Of a stretch of DNA of 14,075 nt, positions 1 through 7,019 are shown piece after piece. Location of the stretch: positions 1-14,075 of the forward strand of contig WHUZ01000299.1 of assembly GCA_015179045.1 (NCBI GenBank), in the 5' to 3' direction. The position numbers and the translations under genes are program-made. How positions within the stretch are numbered: position 1 is the stretch's first letter; every line of letters starts with the position of its first letter. The notes beneath the pieces were generated by a model, which was given only the letters and a program-made list of their open reading frames with translations, was not told the DNA's origin and searched no databases. Source of the stretch: Kalaharituber pfeilii. Its lineage: Eukaryota > Ascomycota > Pezizomycetes > Pezizales > Pezizaceae.

Positions 1-82
1 GGAGCTACAGTCGCTCCATGGTTTCTTGGCATGATGAGACGCAATGGCAACGCACTTTCAGCACAAGCACACTTTGGAAGTA

Positions 83-85
<3 letters not shown>
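1..85. other. Left flank of the LINE, possibly the rest of an LTR
   Basis: No coding signal is seen. The stretch ends directly against the T36 run that is the LINE poly(A) tail. It holds a GATGAGACGCAATG motif that resembles CATGAGACGTATC in the 29-bp repeats at 3193-3221. It could therefore be the distal part of the same LTR-like sequence that lies to the right of the LINE. That link rests on a short, imperfect match and is tentative. Confidence 0.3.
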
Positions 86-121
<36 letters not shown>

Positions 122-345
122 CACATAACCCCGCTTGTAGCACTTGGCCATGGCAGGGACCCTGGGCAAGCCCTCATAGCCCGGAGACAGGCTAAACTAA
201 CTCTCTACGTACATGGCCCCACGCGCCATCGCCCCACTCTCCTAGCTTCTAGAACTTGACCTCAGCGAAGAAATTCTCTAAAATGTCATACTCCTCCCAT
301 TCTCCTGCCTTTCTTTTCCAATCCTTCCCCATGTCGCTCCACCTC
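86..345 (-). other. LINE 3' UTR and 36-nt poly(A) tail
   Basis: Positions 86-121 are 36 uninterrupted T, which is an A36 tail on the minus strand. The roughly 220 bases upstream of it (122-345) follow the last coding trace of the LINE C-terminus and show no reading frame of their own. The final 40 nt before the tail contain CTGCCATGGC and GCTACAAGCGGGG. Both recur in the micro-insertion at 2010-2080, which marks this as the transposition-competent 3' end of the LINE family. Confidence 0.8.
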
Positions 346-950
346 TCAAAACCTTCTGGGGTTCTCCTGACTTCGGAAAGCGAGATGCTCCCCCGTTTGC
401 ACCTCCCCACACCTGCACCTATCCGATTCCGCCACCCCTAGCTTCTTCAACCACCCAGCACACCTTCCTCGCTCCAGTCGCAATGCAGTGAAGTTTGATG
501 TCGCCACCCTACTCCACTCCATGACCTTTCCTCCTCCAAGGCCCTCCACTTCTCTCTTCTCCTTCCTCCACGCCTTCACCCTCTGGCGCACCCCACTTCC
601 GTGGCTACCTCCTTCCCCTGCATCACCGTCCCCTTCTTCGCCCACTCATCTGCCTTCTCATTGCCTGCGATTCCGATGTGAGCTTTTACCCACAACAGTT
701 TCACATCCCCCCCTTCCTCTTTCTTCTCGCCACTGCATTCACCATCCTTTCTCACATCCTCCGTCTTTCCCTTTCCCTCCCTGCCCGCCTTCTGAATCGC
801 CATAACAGCAGCTTCCGAATCCAGACAGATCAGGACTGGGATCTCCTCCGGTGTACTCTCCAGTGCTCTTCTCACTCCCCTCACCTCCCTGTCGAAAACC
901 GTCGCTGTTCTTCCCACCACCTCCGCCACCGCTGCCGACCTCCCCCACAC
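346..950 (-). pseudogene. LINE RNase H domain and Cys-rich C-terminus
   Basis: This is the C-terminal part of the LINE polyprotein. The RNase H part (950-576) shows FDREV (Asp and Glu), CLDSEAAV (Asp) and WVKAHIGIAGNEKADEWAKKG (His and Asp), so the acidic residues of the fold are in place. RNase H removes the RNA strand during target-primed reverse transcription. Near position 600 the frame shifts by one base. The continuation (645-346) holds LRLERGRCAGWLKKLG followed by CRCGEVQTGEHLAF, the Cys/His pattern found after RNase H in Tad- and I-type elements. The expected last Cys after HLAF is missing. Proline- and serine-rich frames on the plus strand here are only the complement of a GA-rich gene. 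Confidence 0.85.
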
Positions 951-1650
951 ACCTGCCCCTACCTTGCTATCCTCGATTTTACTGCCATCTGAAAAGAAGA
1001 CGGCTCTCTCCCTTCCAGCCTCCTCAATCGAGGTCTCCCATTCCTCTCGGCCCCCTTCTTCCTCCCCAGCCTCTCCGCAGTCCCCACCTCTACCACCTCA
1101 CATCCTCCTCCCCATGAAATCTCCTCCCCCTCTTCTGAGAAACGTGCCCACTGGCCCTGCCAGCAGTCCAACACCGTTTCATACCCATCCTTCTCCGCCA
1201 GTGCCCACTGCACCCCCAGTCTCTCCAGTTTCTCACCTCCTCCTCTCTCTCCTCACCCCCTCGAAGTCGCCCGTGCAAAGCTCTGCCAGCTCTGACGGCG
1301 CCTCCACCTCTCGGACGATCGCTCTCGCTTGCGCGCCATCCAGGACCGTCTCCACGTCTTCCACTCCGCCAAACTGCATTCACCCCTTCCACCCGGCACC
1401 TCTCCCCCCTCCAGCTACTCTCTTTAAAACTTGCAGCTGTAATCGCTCCATCTCCTTCTTCTACTCCTTCTGGCCTCTCCACCCTGATCTCACTCCCCCA
1501 CATCGCCACCGCCCTTACCATCCCTGTGTACGCCTGCCGCCAGCTCCGTGGTGACATCCCCAGTCCCGGTTTCCCAGTCCTGAGAGTACCCCCGCCAGCC
1601 TCCTCACCCTACTCAGCCTATTTCACCAATGCGCACTGAAGGTCAGCCTC
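951..1650 (-). pseudogene. LINE RT thumb and connection region, degraded
   Basis: This stretch joins the RT palm to RNase H. Its best trace is WRQAYTGMVRAVAMWGSE on the minus strand (about 1540-1485), which resembles the segment after the palm in LINE RTs, where an aromatic residue and WG are typical. Frameshifts break the rest into GA-rich pieces that cannot be read as one frame. A trace of IFDERLTFSAHW lies near 1625-1660 in another frame. It has no independent function. It is annotated so that the 700 bases between the two recognised domains are accounted for. Confidence 0.65.
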
Positions 1651-1996
1651 TCATCGAAAATGACTCCCAGCCACTTCAGTATCTCCCTCTCCTTCTTCCA
1701 CCTCTTCCCCCCTCCGAAAGTTATCATCTCCCACTTCGACTCCTCCAGCGGGATCTGATCTTCTTCTGCCACCTCCTGCCATTGCCACCTTCACTTTCTC
1801 CCTGAGCCGCCCCATATCCCAGTACCCGTGCCAGTCCAGGATCGTTGCTGCCAGGTCGTCGACATATGATGGCACTTCTACCTCCGCCCCCATCGCCACC
1901 CCCCTCAGCCTTCTCTCCATCTTCTCAATGGTGGGAGCCATGAAGATTAGGAAGATGACCGGTGACAGTGGTGACCCTTGCGGAACCCCCACGTTC

Positions 1997-2009
1997 GACC
2001 TGCCCCTCC
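1997..2009. repeat. Target-site duplication, left copy (13 bp)
   Basis: GACCTGCCCCTCC, identical to 2081-2093, brackets the poly(A)-tailed insert. A 13-bp duplication is typical of LINE endonuclease-primed insertion. Confidence 0.93.
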
Positions 2010-2080
2010 ATCAATTCTTGCCCTGCCATGGCGAACAGCTACAAGCGGGGTCATGTGATATAATAAAAAAAAAAAAAAAA
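2010..2080 (+). mobile_element. 71-bp truncated LINE tail inserted in the LINE RT
   Basis: The insert has 55 nt of sequence followed by A16 (2065-2080) and is flanked by identical 13-bp direct repeats. Its body, CCTGCCATGGC then GCTACAAGCGGGGTCATGTGA, closely matches the last 36 nt of the surrounding LINE just before its tail, in the opposite orientation. It then carries a short TATAATA extension. This is what target-primed reverse transcription leaves when it aborts almost at once. Removing the insert and one copy of the repeat rejoins the RT frame between GEEKGRGRS and NVGVPQGS, which independently supports the boundaries. Confidence 0.92.
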
Positions 2081-2093
2081 GACCTGCCCCTCC
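2081..2093. repeat. Target-site duplication, right copy (13 bp)
   Basis: Second copy of GACCTGCCCCTCC, lying directly after the A16 tail of the insert. The bases beyond the 13-mer differ on both sides, so the duplication is exactly 13 bp. Confidence 0.93.
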
Positions 2094-3120
2094 CTTTCTC
2101 CTCGCCATCCTACCACACTCCGAACTCCCTGCCTCCCATGAACTCCTCCAGCCACCTCGCTTCTTTCTCATCCCCTCACTCCCTCTCTCCTCAATCCTTC
2201 CCAGGACCACCTCCTTCCTCACGATATTAAAGCCTCCTTTAACATCCGCCGTCACCCACGCTGCTCTCCCCCCCCTATGCAGGCACCTCTGCACCTTTGT
2301 CACCGCCCTCGCCATCGCCTGGATCGCATTCCTCCCCTTGCGTGCTCTCAGCTGGAGCCTGTGGAAGAGTCGGTCTTCTTTCTGCAGCCTGCTGGCCATG
2401 ACTTTCTCCCAGATCTTCCCAATACAATTAATCAGGTTGATTGGCCTCCACGCTTTCGCCGTCTTGATGTCCTTTCCCGGCTTCAGTATCATAACGACTC
2501 TCATCTCTCTCCAGTCCGCCGGGGTCCTGTTCCGGATACAGTTTTCAGCGATCTCCCTCACTAACTCATCTCCTATGGGAGTCTTCAGGGCAGCTTTGAT
2601 CAATCGGTATCCGATTCTGTCAGGTCCTGGTGCCGAATTGTTTTTGGTGCCCTGCAACGCAGCCCTCACTTCTCCTTCCACTCTCTCCCTCTCCCTCTCG
2701 TCGCCCTCCCCTCCGCTTCCCCTCCTCCTCCTTCTCCCCCGCCTCTGCCTCCCCCTCTTTCCTCCACGCAAAATTTCGCTCCACCAGCGTCCTCACCTTC
2801 TCTCCATCCCCCTCCAACTCCCTCCCCTCCTCATCTTTCAACCTTCCCATCTTCTCCTTTCCTCCGAAAGGGTCCTTCGCCACCCTCACCACCCTTCACG
2901 GGTCGCTATACCCTTCCTCTTCTATGAACTCCCTCCAGCACTTCTTCTTCTCCTCCCGGATCTTCCACTTCATCCTTTTCACTGCTGCCTTCCACCCCCT
3001 TATCACCATTATGAACCATAGAGCAAAGTGCGCGTCGGGAGCTTTCAGGAAGTTATCTATCAATTACTAGATATCCCAACATGCAAAGTCAAGTGTTTAG
3101 TACTATGACGCAGTGCGAAA

Positions 3121-3130
3121 TTATATATAT
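3121..3130 (-). promoter_or_regulatory. TATA-like box in the putative 3' LTR
   Basis: On the minus strand the sequence is ATATATATAA, about 165 nt inside the LTR start and just past the 29-bp repeats. This is a plausible U3 promoter position. No experimental mark is available and AT-rich runs are common, so confidence is low. Confidence 0.35.
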
Positions 3131-3134
3131 GTCA

Positions 3135-3221
3135 GGATGCTAGGGATAATTCATGAAGTATTGGGATGCCAGAGGTAATTCATGAGGCGTCGGGACGCAT
3201 TAACGCATGAGACGTATCCAA
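3135..3221. repeat. Three degenerate 29-bp tandem repeats
   Basis: Copies begin at 3135, 3164 and 3193, exactly 29 bp apart. Units 1 and 2 share GGATGC, TAATTCATGA and a G-rich end. Unit 3 starts GGACGC and keeps CATGAGACG. There are no spacers. They lie within the putative U3 of the element 1 3' LTR, where short direct repeats often carry regulatory sites. Confidence 0.7.
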
Positions 3222-3296
3222 TTGTCATGACGCTGCGCCCGTGTGTTAGGACGCATTTTCGTTGTTACTGATGGGTCTTTACCTTTAGTCATGATA

Positions 3297-3312
3297 TCAC
3301 CTCCCGTCTTAG
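3297..3312 (-). promoter_or_regulatory. Polypurine tract of element 1
   Basis: The minus strand reads CTAAGACGGGAGGTGA, immediately before the LTR start. This is where plus-strand DNA synthesis is primed in LTR retrotransposons. The matching site in element 2 reads CAAGAGGTCAAGA before the same TATCATGA, so both share an AGGT core at the junction. Confidence 0.65.
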
Positions 3313-3544
3313 AAGTCCTTCATCCCGAAGACCTACTAAGTTGACCTGAGAGTATCGTTAACCCTTTGGTAGGTTAGTGAAGTTATCTTTTATAGCTAAG
3401 CAATTTAGCATATCATAATGCATAGTACTTGTTCATTAATATCTTTTATATTAATAGCCGATGGTAAGACCGGTGTGTCCTGCACAACAGTATTAGATAT
3501 ATTAAGTACTAGTTCACGTAGTACTCACATGAAGTTCAAAGCCT
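3313..3544 (-). other. 3' untranslated region of element 1
   Basis: About 230 AT-rich bases between the pol stop codon (3545-3547) and the polypurine tract. No reading frame, hairpin or repeat of note is seen. A stretch of this kind is normal between the chromodomain and the 3' LTR. Confidence 0.6.
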
Positions 3545-4822
3545 TTAGACGTTCGGGTCTCTGGGCTTGCGTGGGTTATTCTTGTGGAACTCCCTGAGTG
3601 GTTCAATATCATGTTGAAGGTTTGTGAGTGGTTCCCACATATCATCGTCTTCATTGTATCCTTACCAATGGATTCGGTATTTGACCTGACCTCGGACTCT
3701 TCTACTGTCAACGACGTGGTCGATATCGTAGTAGAATTCTTCTTCATCATTATCGAGGTCCATTTGGTCTTCGTTTCGGACTCGGTATGGCTTCAGGAGA
3801 CTGGTGTGAATGACTTTGTGTAGGCGGATGTTTCAGGGTAAGTCGAGTTCATAGGCATGCCGACTAACAACTCTCTTAACCTTATAGGGACCAATATACT
3901 TATTGCTAAGTACCCTATTATTGCCAGCGACAACCCGAAGGTTACGTCGGTCAACAAGGACTTGGTCTCCTACTCAGAACTCACAAGACTTCTCAATGTG
4001 AAGTTGAGATCTCTTGTTGTTAATCTTCTCGAAAGTGTCATGGATGTCATTATGAACTATAGTCATCTGATAGAGCCAGTCTTCTGCTGCAGGTGATGCG
4101 AAGGTATGGTTATCTGAAATGTGAATAGTCTTTGAGTTGAATCCGTATAGACTTTCGAAGGGTATATAACCATGGGTAGAGGTGCGTGAGGAGTTGTACG
4201 CGAACTCAGCTAGGAGTAGCCAAGTAGTCCAACCGTTTTGATGATCGTAACAGAAGATATGAAGGTATTGCTTCAATGTTTGAATGGCTCTTTCAGAGAG
4301 TCCATCGGTTTGAGGATGGTGGGCCGTGGAAAGTCGGAGCTTAATATCTCTTTCCAGCATGCCGAGGCAAATTGAGGTCTGCGGTCAGAGGTGATTGCCA
4401 AGGGTAGGCCATGGTGTCGCCATATCTCGTTGATGTAAACGGATGTGATGTCAGTAGCTGTCCAAGTTGTCTTAGCTGGTATATATTGTTGTACTTTGGT
4501 AAATCGGGCAGTGATGACAAGAATAGCATTATAGCTTTTCGATTGTAGTAATTCTCCATGAAGTCCATTGCGATTTCCTCGAAGGGTTTGATACCTGTAG
4601 GCATTGGGATAAGTTGTGTTCGGTGTGGGTGTCTGTCAGCTTTAGCCTTTTGACAGTGAGCACAACTCGCAACATAGTATTGAGTATCTTCCTTCCATCC
4701 ATCCAGTAAAAGTTCCGTGAGATTATTTCATGAGTGTGGTGCACTCCCCAGTGACCAGCAACATCGGAGTCATGGCATTGTTTCATGACTTCGGGCCGGT
4801 ATTGCTCCGGTACTACCAACAA
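3545..4822 (-). pseudogene. Element 1 integrase with chromodomain
   Basis: Integrase joins element DNA to chromatin. The N-terminal zinc-binding part shows HDSDVAGHWGV and FYWMDGRK, then SCAHCQKAK after a frameshift (Cys pair at 4653-4664). The core has AMDFM (first Asp), TSDRRPQFAS (second Asp, 4384-4386) and QTDGLSERAIQ (Glu, 4292-4294). Only about 30 residues separate the last two instead of the usual 35, and the frame shifts between them, so a small deletion near 4345 is likely. From 4360 down to 3545 one frame continues through stops at 3974, 3833 and 3662. It carries VGDQVLVDRRNL, KYIGPYKVKRVV and then a chromodomain, RRVRGQVKYRIHW, stop, GYNEDDDMWEPLTNL. The last stop (3545-3547) after NNPRKPRDPNV looks natural. 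Chromodomains steer chromoviruses to heterochromatin. Confidence 0.92.
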
Positions 4823-4829
4823 TCTGTCT

Positions 4830-6323
4830 TCTCTCCTTTCCCAGTCGTCAACATTAATACCATCAAGGTTATAATCTCGTTTGACAGGTTCTCCGTTGAT
4901 TAGGAGTTGCCCGTCTTTAAGTAGTTGTACTTCGAGTCCAGCAGGTTCGTCGCCGGACCTTCTAGTTAATACATCGGCTTTCCGTTATCACTCTCTTTCC
5001 GTAGTAGATAAGGAAGTCAAACTCGCATAATTTAATATACCACTTTGCTTGTTGGGAGTTAAGCCTTTGCTTGGAGGCGAAGTAGTGAGGCCATGATAGT
5101 CAGGTATATATGTCGACGTAGATACCTTGTAGCCAGGTCACCATTTGCGGAAGCAGTCAACTATGGCAAGGAGTTCCTTGTCATGGATAGGATAGTTGCG
5201 TTCCGCAGGGTTAAGAGCCTGGAGTGGAAGTCGATAAGGTGAAGAGTTTTGACTTGGTTGGTAGTATAGTATTGGGAGAGTATGCCTGCAAGAGCTTGGT
5301 TGCTAGCGTCAGTCTCCATAATCGTGGTAGGGTACGGTCGTACTGCCGGAGTATTGGTGCGGACGTAAAGGCATCCTTTAATTCATTAAAGGAGTGTTGT
5401 TGTGCCTCAGTCCAAGTAAAGGTACATTTCTGGTCAGTTGGGTCAGCGGTCGGGTTTTGGCGCTGTAGTTTTGGATGAATCGGCGATAGTAGTTCGCAAA
5501 AACCCAAGAACTTTTGAACCTCCTTCTTCTTTGTTGGTACAGGCCAGTCGGCGATGGCACTAAGTTTCTTCGGGTCCATTTTGATTTCGGACCCATTGAT
5601 GAGGTGGCCGAGGAACATTGTCTCTTTAACGTGGAATTCCGACTTCATGAGGTTGACGGCAAGTCCGTGTTCGGCAAGCTTAGCCAGGACTTGTTCCACT
5701 ATCTTTTGGTGTTCCGTTCGGTCCTTCCCCCATATATTAGTATGTCATCAATGTACCAGACTACTCGTCGATGTCCTTCAGTATCTCGTCTATCATCTCT
5801 TGGAACGAGGCAGGGGCATTGATCAATCCGAAGGGCATAATGGTATATTCGAACAAGCCTTTCTTTGTCTTAAAGGTGGTCTTCCATTCGTCGCCAGACT
5901 TGATTCGAATAAGGTAGTAGCCATTTTTGAGGTCCAATTTGGTGAACCATTTGGCTCCTTAGGTCTTTTCAAGGAGGTCGGTCATTAGTAGTAGCGGTAT
6001 CGGTTCGGGATAGTAAGCTTATTAAGCTGCCGATAGTCCACACATAACCGTAGTGATCCATCCTTTTTTCAGACAAAAAGTATCAGTGCGCCGGCCGCTG
6101 ATTGGGACCGTCTAATCTTCCCGGTAGGGAAGTGCTCTTCCAAATATCTCTTTAGAGCTTCATCTTCCTCCCACGTTATCTTATATATTGGGCCATTAAG
6201 TACTTTAGCATTAGGGTCTTTAAGTAGGATTTCGTGGTCCCAAGGTCTATGAGAGGGTAATCGGTGAGCCTGTTCTTCAGAGAAAAACTTCAGTGTAACG
6301 GGAGTACCGTTCGCGTGCATCAA
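4830..6323 (-). pseudogene. Element 1 reverse transcriptase and RNase H
   Basis: RT motifs in order are HRPWDHEI and LKDPNAKVLNGPIYKITWEE upstream of the palm, [62 protein letters not shown] (catalytic pair, 5744-5755) and FANYYRRFIQNYS. RNase H follows with METDASNQALAGILSQ, YPIHDKELLAIVDCFRKW and YFASKQRLNSQQAKWYIKLCEFDF. A stop replaces a residue in LFV-stop-KKDG (6069-6071) and another follows EKT before GAKWF. Frameshifts are visible near 6323, 6035, 5765, 5705, 5490, 5310 and within RNase H near 5100. All key catalytic residues of RT are still encoded, but in different frames, so the gene is dead. About 300 bases (4830-5140) are the poorly conserved RNase H end and the linker to integrase. 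Confidence 0.92.
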
Positions 6324-6348
6324 TCATTAGTAGTATATCCCCCTCCTC

Positions 6349-6860
6349 CTAAGATTCCTTATCTAAATCCAAAATAGAAACAGAAGGGAGATTAACAAGA
6401 GTACAAGGAATAATTAAACCAGAAACATTATGAACTAAACGCCGATTAGGACAATCCACTGAAAAACCTTTTTCCGATAACCAAGACAATCCCAAAAGAA
6501 GTTCCCTATCCCCCATATCTAAACATTTCGTATCCAAATCAAAAGTTCCGTCCATTTTATTACCACAGGAATCTAAAGCATTAAGGAAAGAAAAAGAAGT
6601 ACTCACAACCATAGTTCCTCCTTTTAACAAAGATCCATCACCCTGTCTAACCCCGATAGGCCTTTCCCTTTTCTTCTATCCCAGTCTCTTTCCTAAATCT
6701 AACGACACACAAGAAGCGGATGCACCAACATCGATAATCGCTCTGACTTTCAGGTTGAGGTTTTTGAATTCAATGTCAGTAGCGAGGAGGGGGTAGTGTT
6801 CGGGAGCTTTGCCGAATGTACTGTCGGGGCTCCCTAGTCGTTTCCCGACTCCGGTTCCTC
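6349..6860 (-). pseudogene. Element 1 aspartic protease
   Basis: This is a retropepsin-type protease that would mature Gag-Pol. The entry sequence HYPLLATDIEFKNLNLKVRA leads into IIDVGASASCVSLDL (Asp codon 6730-6732). The second hallmark is LLLGLSWLSEKGFSVDCP, equal to the usual ILG-WL-P-IDW stretch. The active-site triplet is Asp-Val-Gly rather than Asp-Ser/Thr-Gly, a change needing more than one base. A TAG interrupts the frame after LGKRLG. From about 6340 to 6720 the plus strand is rich in A and C, whereas on both sides it is rich in G and T. The linker to the gag zinc knuckle (6861-7020) is Arg/Ser-rich in one frame and not recognisable. Confidence 0.85.
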
Positions 6861-7019
6861 CTTGATATCTTCGCCGTCTGAATCCAGCTCGGTGATACGG
6901 AGGGCGCCTCGGTCGGTTCGTCTTTGTTTGTTTTGCGGGGCTCTCTCAATCCGGTTCTCAAGAGTCTTGGCAGTTCCCGCATCTCGTTTTCACTTATTGT
7001 CGCCCTTGGGTTCGTTGTA

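Larger units (their letters stand above)
86..3041 (-). mobile_element. 5'-truncated Tad/I-type LINE retrotransposon
   Basis: On the minus strand the order is RT, RNase H, Cys-rich C-terminus, 3' UTR and poly(A), which is the usual layout of the second ORF of Tad/I-clade LINEs in fungi. ORF1 and the apurinic endonuclease that precede RT in complete elements are absent, so this is a 5'-truncated copy. The 3' end is sharp: T36 at 86-121. The 5' end is less certain. An imperfect target duplication may exist: 72-85 reads ctttggaagtacaa and 3042-3055 reads ctttcaggaagtta. That would place the 5' end near 3041. The body is strongly purine-rich on the coding strand and carries several frameshifts and at least one stop, so it is dead. 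The right boundary could be off by some tens of bases. Confidence 0.85.
1651..3041 (-). pseudogene. LINE reverse transcriptase, frameshifted and interrupted
   Basis: The RT copies the LINE RNA at a nicked target. In coding order the trace runs FALWFIMVIRGWKAAVKRMKW, REEKKKCWREF, VRVAKDPFGGKEKMGRLKDEEG, NNSAPGPDRIG, ILKPGKD, AWRPINLINCIGKIWEKVMASRL and ADVKGGFN (first catalytic Asp codon 2244-2246). It then continues with GVPQGSPLSPVIF (1992-1954) and YVDD (1855-1866, the catalytic pair). These are RT motifs 0 to C in the right order. Damage includes an in-frame TGA at 2896-2898 where Trp of the usual DPW is expected, a frameshift near 2160, another near 1750, and the 71-bp insertion at 2010-2080. 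No endonuclease domain is present upstream. Confidence 0.9.
3042..3296 (-). mobile_element. Putative 3' LTR segment of element 1
   Basis: The segment starts on the minus strand with TATCATGACTAAAGGTAAAG, directly after a purine-rich tract. That position is where a 3' LTR must begin. The window ends in the same TATCATGA after the polypurine-like end of element 2, which supports this being an LTR terminus. Further in there are 29-bp tandem repeats and a TATATATAA box, the layout of a U3 promoter. The LINE probably interrupts the rest. Apart from a shared CTAAAGGTAAAGACC near the terminus, it does not resemble the 5' LTR at 9189-9804. Confidence 0.55.

Noticed and set aside
488..1554. Long plus-strand frames rich in Pro, Ser and Leu (488-805, 678-992, 964-1554, also 2338-3070)
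   Set aside because: They are the complement of the GA-rich LINE coding strand, which carries ordered RT and RNase H motifs. They have low complexity and no domain.
3135..3221. CRISPR array, because the repeat length is 29 bp
   Set aside because: The units are contiguous without spacers, degenerate, and lie in a retrotransposon LTR of what looks like a fungal genome.
5224..5988. Plus-strand frames across element 1 pol (5224-5478, 5514-5822, 5554-5988)
   Set aside because: They are antisense to clear RT and RNase H motifs on the minus strand and show no domain of their own.
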